36,387 bases of DNA from NCBI RefSeq assembly GCF_000485595.1, contig NW_014577147.1, positions 348,165 through 384,551 on the forward strand, written 5' to 3'. The translations under genes were made by a program, and so were the position numbers. Below are positions 10,845 to 21,085 of this stretch, piece after piece. This stretch comes from Priapulus caudatus. Its lineage: Eukaryota > Priapulida > Priapulimorpha > Priapulimorphida > Priapulidae. How positions within the stretch are numbered: the stretch's first letter is position 1; every line of letters begins with the position of its first letter. The notes under the pieces were generated by a model, which saw nothing but the letters and a program-made list of their open reading frames with translations, made no database searches and was not told where the DNA came from.

Positions 10845-10985
10845 CGAAAAGAAGAAGAAGAAGAAGAAGGAGCAGGAAAGGGGAAGGAGGAAGAGGAGGA
10901 GGATGAGCAGAAGGAGGGAGAGGAGGGCGAGGAAGACGGCGACGGCGAGAATGGGAAAGGGAAAGAGGAGCAGCGTAAAAACGGA
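10845..10985. repeat. GAA/GGA-rich purine tract
   Basis: Opens with a (GAA)n run of about seven units at 10848-10869 and continues as GGA/GAG/GAC mixtures. Two overlapping plus frames give Glu/Lys/Gly-rich or Arg/Lys-rich products, and the minus strand gives Ser/Pro-rich. All three are low-complexity translations and none is supported as coding. Confidence 0.85.
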
Positions 10986-11892
10986 GGATGATGATGAGCA
11001 GGAAAAACTAGATCAAGCCAGACCAAGCATATGCACACTATTTGTAGTCAGATCGCCATTATCTATATTATAAGAGAAGAGAGGCCGATTTTCTGACGCG
11101 GTAATCTTCGCCTCAGTGAACATCAAGCCCAAGCCACCGACGTCAGTGTATAGCCCGAGTGTTCGACACCAACATGGGCTTATCCATATTTGTCAAATCC
11201 ACTCATATTTATAGATATAATGACGATAAATATGCCTTAATACGGCCGATAATTCTAGCAGTGGCGTGATGTCAGAAAAGTATGACAGCCGATTTTCCTG
11301 CGAATGTAGCCATCTAGCGGACAAAAGCCAAAACTTTGTTAATACCAGACTAAACTATGCCAAATTTACATGTTTCTTTTATTATGCACACAGTTGCCAG
11401 TTGAGGCTCAAACGACGCACAACACACACTTTTAGTGGTTCATTTTCGTTCATTTGTATTTTAAAAATTGTAATTTGTCTGTGTATACATTCGGATATAA
11501 TGTATAACATGGTATAAAGAATTAAGTTTGTTAAAATCAGGTGCTATTCATCTTTTTGATAATGTCTCTGTCTTTCTCTCTCTATTTCCCTCTCTTACCA
11601 CAACTATCACTTGAAATACGATCGAGCTGACCTAGTGTAGGAAAGCTGCGTGCAGTATTGCGATTCAGTATGGGTGCCGAGATAATCTCAATTGGATGTG
11701 GATGGGGTTATATAGCGTATGCCGTTTGAAAGTTCCTGCACTCGTAATTCGCATATAAAGTGAAAAATGACATTTTTTTACACAACCGCGTTTCAATTAA
11801 TAGAGGTAAACATAATTTTGTTGTTCGCATCACATCTGAATGAGTAGCGAAACGTGAAGAATGGTTGTGCTGTGTGTATTGACACTGCTTTC
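10986..11892. other. Unique sequence, no gene seen
   Basis: AT-leaning sequence. The plus frame at 11266-11517 (83 codons) is not recognisable. A small CT-rich patch lies at about 11568-11597. Confidence 0.55.
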
Positions 11893-11905
11893 GCTCTCTC
11901 TCTCT

Positions 11906-11971
<66 letters not shown>

Positions 11972-11974
11972 CTT

Positions 11975-12051
<77 letters not shown>

Positions 12052-12077
12052 CTTTCTCTCTCTCTCTCTCTCTCTCT
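11893..12077. repeat. (CT)n microsatellite, left of gap
   Basis: Long CT run with the interruption TGGCTTTC at about 11969 and again at 12049, an 80-base period. So the array has been duplicated in blocks. It ends directly at the run of N. Confidence 0.97.
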
Positions 12078-12999
12078 NNNNNNNNNNNNNNNNNNNNNNN
12101 NNNNNNNNNNNNNNNNNNNNNNNNNNNNNNNNNNNNNNNNNNNNNNNNNNNNNNNNNNNNNNNNNNNNNNNNNNNNNNNNNNNNNNNNNNNNNNNNNNNN
12201 NNNNNNNNNNNNNNNNNNNNNNNNNNNNNNNNNNNNNNNNNNNNNNNNNNNNNNNNNNNNNNNNNNNNNNNNNNNNNNNNNNNNNNNNNNNNNNNNNNNN
12301 NNNNNNNNNNNNNNNNNNNNNNNNNNNNNNNNNNNNNNNNNNNNNNNNNNNNNNNNNNNNNNNNNNNNNNNNNNNNNNNNNNNNNNNNNNNNNNNNNNNN
12401 NNNNNNNNNNNNNNNNNNNNNNNNNNNNNNNNNNNNNNNNNNNNNNNNNNNNNNNNNNNNNNNNNNNNNNNNNNNNNNNNNNNNNNNNNNNNNNNNNNNN
12501 NNNNNNNNNNNNNNNNNNNNNNNNNNNNNNNNNNNNNNNNNNNNNNNNNNNNNNNNNNNNNNNNNNNNNNNNNNNNNNNNNNNNNNNNNNNNNNNNNNNN
12601 NNNNNNNNNNNNNNNNNNNNNNNNNNNNNNNNNNNNNNNNNNNNNNNNNNNNNNNNNNNNNNNNNNNNNNNNNNNNNNNNNNNNNNNNNNNNNNNNNNNN
12701 NNNNNNNNNNNNNNNNNNNNNNNNNNNNNNNNNNNNNNNNNNNNNNNNNNNNNNNNNNNNNNNNNNNNNNNNNNNNNNNNNNNNNNNNNNNNNNNNNNNN
12801 NNNNNNNNNNNNNNNNNNNNNNNNNNNNNNNNNNNNNNNNNNNNNNNNNNNNNNNNNNNNNNNNNNNNNNNNNNNNNNNNNNNNNNNNNNNNNNNNNNNN
12901 NNNNNNNNNNNNNNNNNNNNNNNNNNNNNNNNNNNNNNNNNNNNNNNNNNNNNNNNNNNNNNNNNNNNNNNNNNNNNNNNNNNNNNNNNNNNNNNNNNN
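12078..12999. other. Assembly gap (922 N)
   Basis: Unresolved bases flanked on both sides by CT repeat in the same orientation. The missing DNA is therefore probably more of the same microsatellite, possibly with other sequence inside. The long open frames that appear to cross it are meaningless. Confidence 0.99.
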
Positions 13000-13066
<67 letters not shown>

Positions 13067-13078
13067 CTCCCTCTCTCG
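13000..13078. repeat. (CT)n microsatellite, right of gap
   Basis: Continuation of the CT repeat with ATCTCT interruptions, ending at CTCTCTCGCC. Confidence 0.97.
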
Positions 13079-13742
13079 CCTGCACTGAATGTGCATATCT
13101 ACTCTGATTCAGGCACGCACAGATATGATAGAAGCACATTATATGAATAACTATTTCCGGCAGCGCATTACTGTTGGTGTTATGGACTACTATAGTTAGG
13201 TAAACACGTAAAAGAAAATTGGCGCGTGATCACTAATAAATATAGCGGTGCATGAACACAGATGCAGAAGCATCCGAATTTATACTATTTGCGCAAATGC
13301 GATTAGCTCTCGGAGAAGCAAATCGCGGCAGTCACGCGTTTCCACGCGATAAACCAGAACCGAAACCTTTCTAACCTAACTATTACCAAAGCGCGATCGT
13401 GGCTCGCCAGGAAAGTGCAAATCATTATAGCGGTGAGAGCATATGTTCATACGATACTGCCATTGGACACCCCACCGGACGCTCTAGGTGATATCATTTG
13501 CTTCAGACGCCGCAGAAAGCGTGTAAATCAATCGCGTGGGCCCCGCCATAACAATCAGATCTCGCCCGGGATGACCGTTATAGCGAGATCTCGTGCGCTT
13601 TATCGCGTGGCTTGCTGCGATCACTTTAATTAATGCATTCTCTTTTAAAAATTGAGCAGATGCTAAATAATTCATCGGTCAGCCGGCAGACCACATATAT
13701 TCTCCCCCTATATCTACTTTCGCGCACTATATAGCTCTCTTT
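13079..13742. other. Unique sequence, no gene seen
   Basis: Mixed CpG-containing sequence. A 9-bp inverted pair, AGATCTCGC (13557-13565) and GCGAGATCT (13583-13591), is present. Overlapping short frames on both strands at 13415-13675 are not recognisable. Confidence 0.55.
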
Positions 13743-14453
13743 CGTAGAGTTTACTGCCCGGGGCGCGAATTTTTTTTTTCCTACACGTTATATCCATCGC
13801 AGAGTTTTGAGTTCCTCTGATTGGCTGCTTTGATTTGCTTTGACTCAACAAACCTTCAAAACAAGAGAACAAACGCCATTTGTAAATATTTGTTAATATA
13901 TCGGTAGATAAGTAAGTTTTCTGATGTATTTTCTATGAAAAACACACATTTTACTTAATATAAAATATAATATCACTATAATTACAATTCTTTGTGTAAA
14001 TGTGTTAGTTTTATTGTTATTTCAAGTTATGAGAGGGTCTGGGCTCTCGTAACACTTACTACATACGTGTATAGCTGCGAATCGTAATCCTGCGACGGAG
14101 CGAAAGGCTACTATAGTACGAGTACGTATACGTATGTAGTAAGTGTTACGAGAGCGCAAACCCTCTCATAACTTAACATTAACGATGAAAATTACACGTT
14201 TACACAAAGAATTGTAATTCTAGTGATATTATATTTTATATTGAGTAAAATGTGTGTTTTTCATAGAAAATACATCAGAAAACGTACTTATCTACCGATA
14301 TATTAACAAATATTTACAAATGGCGTTAGTTCTCTTGTTTTGAAGGTTTGTTGAGTCAAAGCAAATCAAAGCAGCCAATCAGAGGAGCTCAATACTCTGC
14401 GATGGATATAACGGGAAGGAAAAAAAATTCGCACCCGGGGCAGACCGCCTACG
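13743..14453. mobile_element. Foldback element, two ~320-bp inverted arms
   Basis: The left arm (about 13754-14074) is the reverse complement of the right arm (about 14125-14443), at roughly 93% identity by eye, around a unique spacer of about 50 bases. The arms open with CTGCCCGGGGCGCGAA and close with TTCGCACCCGGGGCAG. A further CGTAG/CTACG match outside them suggests the ends may lie at 13743 and 14453. Each arm holds a T or A run of 8-10, then CTCTGATTGGCTGC or its complement. No transposase frame exists inside, so this is a non-autonomous foldback or large MITE-type element. I could not find a target-site duplication, so the superfamily is unknown. Differences between arms are mostly substitutions, clustered toward the spacer. 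A local inverted duplication is the alternative to transposition. Confidence 0.9.
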
Positions 14454-15413
14454 CTGCCGGCGGCGACAATGCTGGTGCGCTATATCACTATACCCGTTAT
14501 ACCCGTTATTACCGCACAATGGAGTAGAGCAAAAAATGCAGAGGTAACCCATCGCAAATATAGTTACGAGAAAGTCGCAAATCTCGCGCGGACAAAGGAA
14601 TCAACGGTGGAAAAATCTAACGCAAATAACAACAAAAGGAACGATATATACGAATGAATAAAGATGACAATTCACGGTGTATCTATCTATCTATTTATAT
14701 ATATAAATATATATACGCGGAGATGTATATGACTTACTGAAGTTGGCGGGCTAATTAATTGCACACCATGTTCTATAAACTCGCCAACCGTCGGGCGAAC
14801 ACGTTGAGTTCGTATATGCATATGTCACAATTCAACATGCACGGTTTCTGTATGCATGTTCTGTATATACCCAGACACGCTATCGTACCATGACTATAAA
14901 TGTTTTACGAACGCGTACGTCTCAACCTCACGCACGTACAGTGCAGCCAATCAGTCCGTGATAATCAACTGGGGTAGAGAGAAAATATAAGGGTCATCAG
15001 AACACGGATGTCATCGGTTTTTATCTGCTCATATACCTCACGTAAAGACCGCACATGCAAGGACGGACCGAATTAGTTCGCCGAAACGGAAAGCGATTAA
15101 ATTTCAACGAGAAGCGCCGCCCGCATGTCAACGACGAACTATAACGCACGTGGGAATCATCGACAGCGTCGTCGGTTTCACCTGACGCGCTGCGTTCTCT
15201 CCTCTGTGTGTCGCACTGATGAACAGTAACGATTCGGCGTGAAATTCCTATACCGCCTCGTCCGCGCATCGGTGGATGAAAAAAATCGCGATACGCCAGC
15301 GTTGAGTTTATCGGCCATTCGGTGGAGAGGAAAAAAGGCTGGAATATGGGGAAAAACGGTGCATTAGCGCGTATATGTGCGCGGAAATGGTAATGCTAAA
15401 CTCGGTGGTACTG
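14454..15413. other. Unique sequence with a short AT microsatellite
   Basis: A TATC/TATA-rich patch lies at 14680-14716. The rest is CpG-rich mixed sequence. A CCAAT motif at 14946-14950 precedes an AATATAAG motif near 14985 by about 40 bases. This is promoter-like spacing but not enough to call a promoter. Frames on both strands (15021-15269 minus, 14469-14657 plus) are not recognisable. Confidence 0.5.
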
Positions 15414-16555
15414 CTTGCTTGCTTGCTTTCTGGCGAGCTGTTCCTAGCTAGTTCACGCGCGCATAAACGCACATGCGCGCATGTATGTCGCGAGACACGA
15501 GCTGCGTTCACACGTATACACGGCCTAGACGATCTGCAGCCGGATATCCGCGCGAAGCGGCGACAGCGCCGCAGAGCGGGCGCCATTTGGATCGAAATCG
15601 CTGCCCTGGTGGAAAAAAATTTCCGACAGTGCCCTATGGGTAAAGGATAAAGCGGTGTAATCGTCAATTGAGCAGTTGTGGCATTCCAGAAGCCTTTCGA
15701 GTATGCACGTAGGGCGAGCATAAATACAAATGCTCGTTATTGTTGGGTTTGCGGCCTCGGAGCGCGGTCCTTTTCGTGTAAAAAAATAATACCCTTTCGC
15801 TTGGTTCATGCCCTGACATTAATTTGCGAAGTTATCGCGACCATAGATGGCGCAACGAGTCCATTGTACACATCATGTTCCAGTCGGTTTTTTTTAAATC
15901 GCGTGGCTCAGTGACCTAGACTTGCTGCGCGGTGGAGAGTTCCACACGCCAGCGTAACTTTACTTCAAGTAGGCAACGATTGATTGCCTGATGTGAATGT
16001 CGCGTAGCAGTCTAGCCTGGAATCGTCACGCCGGTTGAACGTCCCGTATCCATCTTAACTAACCAATGTGATGTTCTCATGTTTGCCATTATGATTATGA
16101 CATGTTATCTGGAAAAGCTCTCGCCTTCGTGGCGTCAGCGCGTGGCGTGCGCGTTGGCGAGAATTTCGTCAGTCTCTGTGTGATTTCGCGTGACACCAGC
16201 TCGGTTCGAACGAGACATTATGTTTTCATAAGAAGTCAAACACTGTTCTTCAATAGAAACAAAGATCGAAGCTTGTGGATGAGTATTTGTTTTGAAATCG
16301 TTTTTGAGAGCGTACGCTACAGCATTTTTTGCATATATTACATTGTCCCAGCGTGCTGCCTTATAGCAAAACTTCGTCTACCCTGCGGTCGAGGGGGGCC
16401 TGATTGCTCTTGTGCAGAAAACTTTGCAGAAAAACTGGGAACTCGCTGCTCGCAGTTACCTTGACGGTGCAACCCTATATATACGCATAATAGCACCGAC
16501 TCCTACGGCTATCAACAAACGCCTAGGATATACTCAACATACTAGGTACCTATAT
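15414..16555. other. Unique CpG-rich sequence, no confirmed gene
   Basis: Begins with a short CTTG tetranucleotide run (15414-15429). Open frames of 60-140 codons overlap on both strands, as expected in GC-richer DNA. One of them (15375-15650, plus) starts with a signal-peptide-like segment and is discussed as a finding. The plus frame at 16102-16464 (120 codons) has no recognisable domain. Confidence 0.5.
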
Positions 16556-16871
16556 GTATTATCATGTGATTATTACGTTCGTCATGTTTGTATATTAGGT
16601 GAACATTTCTATGTACATCAATAGCAGCGCCATATAATTTGCCGCTGTATTATATATATTATAAAACCAAGCTTATGCTTTCCTGCAGCTGCCGCTCGTT
16701 ATATGAAGCCGCGGACGCATATAATACAATACAATTCATAATAAAACTTATACATCCAGTGTAAAGTAGAAGGTGTTGATCACTTTTATTGATATTTTCA
16801 TTGAACTTGCAAAGAAGAGCAGCTCAATGCCAGCTCAGCTGTTTCATGTATTCCTGTAAAATTAACCTGCA
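16556..16871 (+). repeat. Diverged direct repeat, copy A (~316 bp)
   Basis: Aligns over its length with copy B at 16954-17263. Shared landmarks in the same order are TGTGATTATTACG, AACATTTCTAT, ATACAATTCATA, AAACTTATACA, AGGTGTTGA, and CAGCTGTTTCAT here against GAGCTGTTTCAT in copy B, then GTAAAATTA. Identity is roughly three quarters by eye, with many one-base insertions and deletions. No coding frame is conserved between the copies, so this is a non-coding repeat, possibly a short transposon or SINE-like family with two adjacent copies. Confidence 0.85.
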
Positions 16872-16953
16872 AAAAACTGAGCTGAACGCTAGGATTACGG
16901 CTATCGCGCAATAATATGGGCGACGGAGCAGGTGGGTGGGGTTGGCTGTGTTC
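16872..16953. other. Spacer between the two direct repeat copies
   Basis: 82 bases of unique sequence including a G-rich patch (GGTGGGTGGGGTTGG). It has no counterpart after copy B. Confidence 0.6.
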
Positions 16954-17263
16954 AATTATTATGTGATTATTACGTCGTCATTTGTTTGTATATAGGTAAA
17001 CATTTCTATTTACTATGAATAGAGGCCGTATTATTTCCGCATATATTATTTATAAACCCAGCTGATGTATCCGCTAGCAGCTGCGCATCGCCTGACATGA
17101 AGCCACTGACGCACTACAAAATACAATTCATATAAACTTATACAACACAGTTAGTAAGTAGAGGTGTTGACACTTTTTAGATATTTTATCATTAGAACTG
17201 CCAAGAACATCAGCCTCAATGCAGCTGAGCTGTTTCATTGTATCCGCGGTAAAATTATCGCAG
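16954..17263 (+). repeat. Diverged direct repeat, copy B (~310 bp)
   Basis: Second copy, in the same orientation as copy A and offset by about 398 bases. Most differences are small indels (for example ACGTTCGTCAT against ACGTCGTCAT). The right boundary is near GTAAAATTATCGCAG. An imperfect GC-rich hairpin (17277-17331) follows at once. Confidence 0.85.
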
Positions 17264-17276
17264 TGGTCGCTGGCCA

Positions 17277-17331
17277 GCTGGCATTCGTGCGCCGGCCTAT
17301 GCATTCGGCGCACGGATCCATAGCTGCCAGC
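17277..17331. repeat. Two-part hairpin GCTGGCA / CGTGCGCCG
   Basis: CGTGCGCCG (17286-17294) pairs with CGGCGCACG (17306-17314) across 11 bases, and the outer GCTGGCA (17277-17283) pairs with TGCCAGC (17325-17331). The two stems are coaxial with short bulges. It lies directly after repeat copy B and may belong to it, though copy A has lost or never had it. Confidence 0.75.
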
Positions 17332-17503
17332 GCTGCATACTGTCGTAGGACGTTCCCGCGGTCGCGTGCGCTTTGCCGCGGAACTGCGCGCAAGATCTGC
17401 GCTTATAGCGCTTGGGATCAACACCTCCTTTCGGCAACGCTTCTCTAGTATCCCGTCTCATCTGGCTGGTACCGTACTTAGTTGGTACTAAGTTCGGCTA
17501 AAA

Positions 17504-17826
17504 TGCGTTCACACGAGATACACGAGATTCGAGGTTTAGCTAGCTAGGTATAATATAGACTGGTACCCGGTCGACAGTTCCACACGCTACACTAACGTCG
17601 TGCAGCGAACGGGTAGCAGTCTAGGTTAGCGCGCTACAGTTTCGCAATTCGAATGCGTTCACACGACAAACCATACGCGGCCAGCGTGGTGCCGAATATA
17701 CGCGGCTTAGTTGGCGCGGAATATGATTCCGCGCTAAGCAAGCCGGAGCAATCGCGGCTAAGCAAGCCGCGTATATTTTAGCGTGTGAACGCTTAAATAC
17801 GGAACTAAAATCCTCGTGTGAACGCA
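17504..17826. mobile_element. Nested inverted-repeat element (MITE-like)
   Basis: The outer 13-bp perfect inverted repeats are TGCGTTCACACGA (17504-17516) and TCGTGTGAACGCA (17814-17826). Inside, the same 13-mer recurs at 17654-17666 and pairs over 11 bases with 17782-17792. Inside that, a 14-bp perfect pair lies at 17695-17708 and 17764-17777 (AATATACGCGGCTT and its complement). At the core, GCGCGGAAT (17714-17722) pairs with ATTCCGCGC (17726-17734) across a 3-base loop. A direct repeat, CTAAGCAAGCCG, also occurs twice (17734 and 17758). No coding frame spans it. This looks like a non-autonomous DNA element, or one copy inserted in another. No target-site duplication was recognised. Confidence 0.85.
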
Positions 17827-20268
17827 GCTGCACATGCTTTCAACTTCGCTTACCCCGTCGCCACTAATTAATCAGAACATGAGAATCTCTACTAACTCAG
17901 GATATGACTAGTAGATGGCACGAGTGTATGCGGTACTAGATCAGTAAAGGAGAGACATAACTCGAGTTTTCAGTATTTGCTTTATGCATGGAATGACTAT
18001 ACCTACGCCAAATATACTCAGTTTAATTGCGCAATATCAATTAGTACCAACTAAAACTATGCACAAGTATTTTCTGAAATTGGACATCTTTGTTAGGTAT
18101 GACGGCAATATTGGGGCTGTCTTTCACGGCATGCCGTCGGTTCTAAGAGAAGAATTATTTCTGCACACTTAATATTATGTGTTAGAAATTTTAATATTGC
18201 ATGCACTTAGGTTGCAAGTCCTTTGCTATTGGTTTCATTTAAATTAGAATTTTTTATTAGTAGTTTTTACGTGTCTGTTTATCAGTAGCTGTGTACAAGT
18301 CTAATAATTATTATGCTCATTCCAAGCTATTGGTGTGAAGCGTGAAAATAAATTTTAAACGCGCAGCTTGCATCATTTCTATCTGACGGTAGCATAGGCA
18401 GCAGCGTTATTAATATAGTGCCAGCAGACACCGGCTTTTTAAAATATCAGGATTTACTTAATTCTCTGTGATACCTAAATGTACAATAATATCTAACTGG
18501 TGTTTAAAATTCTGGAATCTTGAGTAACGTTCACCACGTCTTTCACCCGTGACAGTTGTCGTGACAACTTGAAAAGTAAACGTTACTTTATTTACTAGAG
18601 CTACGCGTTTGCTCATTGGGCTATCACTGTGGTGCTAACAGATGAAGGCACTTTGCCTTCATATTTTGGGTCGACCAGAAATTCTATTGTTAATGCCAGA
18701 ATGTGCGTTGGGGCATTCTCGTTGCCAATCCTTGCTAGCCACCCGACGTTTTGACCGACCAATATTGTGGCCAAGAGGCATCACACAATCTTCATAATGG
18801 ACTACTAGCCCTTAAGGGGCACACAGCTGTAACCTTCCGCAAATTGGCCACCAATGTTGCACTATTTGGTCTCTAGAAAAGGCCTTCTTTTGATTTTTTT
18901 CTGTAAAATTCGGCACTATAGTGCAGTAATTTGCATTTTGCACGCAAGATAGATGCCTCGTGAACGTCTAGAACGCATTAGAAGTAAAATTGCATGGTCT
19001 TGTGTAATTGTGCCATTCCGTCAAATGGCGTATCCATGGTGATCGGTCGGCCATTTTTGTGTTTGAAACGGGATCCGACTACTTCGTAGAGCATCATTTA
19101 GCTGGAAAAGGTTTCAAGCGGAGTATAGAGTTTGAATCTCTAGTTATTTAACATGAATATAGTATAAATGTTGTGTATGCGATGAAACACTGTGATAATT
19201 TTTAATTATTTTCTTCTCGATGCCTATTCAGGCCTGCTGTCTATGGACGCCTTCTACTGTTGTACACTACCTTGACAAAATATTATTTCGCTAGATAGTA
19301 ATGGGAGAGTGCAGCACCAAACGAAATAGAAAATATTCTATTACCCATGTGTTTCTGCTCTCACGATAGTAATTATGTTGTCATTAGTAACAGCGGCTTT
19401 GATGACATCATCAAGTAATCTATCTCATTACAAAACGAAGCCGGAAATGTTCATCAGAAAACTACGAGATCCTATCTGTGCTGTCTAACTAATCATGCCG
19501 GCGCGTTTTCTACCCATGACTCTGAAATCACATTCTCCGTGGAGATTTCGTACTGCTGTTGGAAATCAGCCGCAATTAAGTAAATGACGACATTTATCAA
19601 AAAGCTGATATTTGTGGAATAATCTTCTTGGGTGGAACATGTATTTTTCCACATAAATAATGAGCGAAGCAGAATCTTTTAATGTCAAGACAAAAAAAAT
19701 GTAATAAGTCGGTTGCTCTTGCACGGACAGATAAGCTGGGGGAGTTACTAGCAGGAACTACGGTGGCAATTGCACTCGCAGTAAATAAGTGTCGTCGTCG
19801 TAAGTGCAGTATATGGGGAAATCACTGCAGGAACAGTCGGTGATTGAATCAATTCGAAAGACATGGCTTTGGCATTGTACGAAGCACTAACGCGTGGCAA
19901 AAATGTCTACCTAACTACGCACGTACGGACTGGCATTTAGCCGCATTACGATGTATTTATCCATATTTGATCTAATATTTCGGATCGTAGTTTCACAGAA
20001 ATCGCAACCTCACAAGTCAACTGCGAGTCAGCTAGTGCGAACTGCATTGTAAATTTTCCCAATTGCACAATCGCCAGTCAAGCAGTCTCTAATATAATGA
20101 AGTTGGACTGACGTTATAGAACATCACAGCAGCTCCTCAGCAACATCAACATCAAACGTAAGCCAATGCTGAAGTAATAGGCGCTGATTAGGCCTACCAT
20201 CTAAACAGTTAGCTAGACACTTGTCTCGCCGCTGCTCGCTCGCTGACTTGCTCAGCAAGAGGCCGTTA
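17827..20268. other. 2.4 kb unique AT-moderate sequence, no gene seen
   Basis: No frame of note beyond 62 codons at 17984-18172. Two tight hairpins occur: AGTTGTC/GACAACT at 18554-18569, inside an outer GTAACGTT/AACGTTAC pair (18524-18531 and 18579-18586), and ATGAAGGCA/TGCCTTCAT at 18642-18662 with a 3-base loop. It is otherwise plain intergenic or intronic-looking DNA. Confidence 0.55.
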
Positions 20269-20585
20269 CGCGCTGTAGTCTCTCCCGCTGCTCTCTCCTC
20301 GTCTTCTCTCTCTCGTCGTCTCCTCTCTCTCTCGTCTCTCCTCTTCTCATCTCTTCTCCTCTCTCGTCCTCTCTCTCTCTGTCTATTCTCCCTCTCCTCT
20401 CTCTCTCGCTCACCACTCTCTCTCTCTCTCCCTCTCCCTCTCCCTCTCGCTCACTCTCCTTCTCCCTCTCCCTCTCGCTCACTCTTTCTCTCTCTCTCTC
20501 CCCCTCTCCCTTTCGCTCACTCTCTTTTTTCTCTCTCGCGCGCGCTCTCTCTCTCCTCTGTCTCTCTATTTCTCTTCCTCTTTCT
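20269..20585. repeat. CT-rich polypyrimidine tract
   Basis: The + strand is almost all C and T (CTCTCT, CCCTCTCC, TCGCTCA), with several partial copies of a CTCCCTCTCGCTCACTCT block at about 20425-20525. The Ser/Leu-rich plus frame and Arg/Glu-rich minus frame are shadows. Confidence 0.92.
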
Positions 20586-20690
20586 ATCACACACTCATGC
20601 GCATCGACGCGTGCACGCAAGCACACACGCACACATGAACGCATGAACGCACGTACACACGCACGCATGCACGCACGCTCGCTCGCTCGC
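20586..20690. repeat. ACGC/CACA-rich low-complexity segment
   Basis: Variants of CACACGCA, GAACGCAT and GCACGCTCGCTC grade from the CT tract into the GAGT/CTCA block. Confidence 0.8.
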
Positions 20691-20900
20691 GAGTGAGTGA
20701 GTGAGTGATGAGTGAGTGAGTGAGTGAGTGAGTACTCACTCGCTCGCTCGCTCACTCACTCACTCACTCACTCACTCACTCACTCACTCACTCACTCACT
20801 CACTCACTCACTCACTCACTCACTCACTCACTCACTCACTCACTCACTCACTCACTCACTCATTCACTCATTCACTCATTCACTCACTCACTCACTCACT
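20691..20900. repeat. GAGT array facing a CTCA array (palindromic)
   Basis: (GAGT)n at 20691-20732 meets its own reverse complement, (ACTC)n, at 20733, and (CTCA)n then runs to 20900 with only CTCG and CATTCA variants. The turn (GAGTAC/TCACTC) makes a hairpin with a stem of about 40 bp, interrupted where the right arm has CTCGCTCG. A second turn, CTCGCGAG, sits at 20686-20693. So the tetranucleotide array has inverted in place. Confidence 0.92.
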
Positions 20901-20997
20901 TACACACTATCCCTATCTTCCACTTTCTCTCTTTGTTTCACTCTCGCTCGCTTGCCCTCCCTTTAGTGCCCTCTCTCGCACTCAGTCTCGCACTCTT

Positions 20998-21085
20998 TGC
21001 CTGCCTGTCTGTCTGTCTGTCTGTCGGTCAGTCTGTCTGTCCGTCCGCCTGTCCGTCCGTCCGTCTGTCTGTCTGTTTGTCTGCC
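20998..21085. repeat. CTGT/CCGT tetranucleotide repeat
   Basis: Head-to-tail CTGT units with CCGT, CGGT and CTGC variants. The tetramer rhythm is kept throughout. Overlapping Cys/Leu/Ser/Val frames are shadows. Confidence 0.93.

Noticed and set aside
10776-11073. Glu/Lys-rich frames that resemble an acidic nuclear-protein segment
   Set aside because: They come from the GAA/GGA tract, two frames are equally open, and no domain flanks them.
11854-13150. 417- and 429-codon frames across the CT repeat
   Set aside because: Most of each frame is the run of N, and the remainder is Leu-Ser repeat from (CT)n.
14946-14995. CCAAT and TATA-like motifs with promoter-like spacing
   Set aside because: Both motifs are short and common, and no supported transcript or coding frame follows.
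15216-15250. CTGATGA ... GAAA resembling a hammerhead ribozyme core
   Set aside because: The bases directly after CTGATGA do not pair with those before GAAA, so stem II is missing, and no flanking stems were found.
16195-16215. GTTCGAAC motif resembling a T-loop
   Set aside because: The 7-base loop register does not give a five-pair stem on either strand, and no cloverleaf surrounds it.
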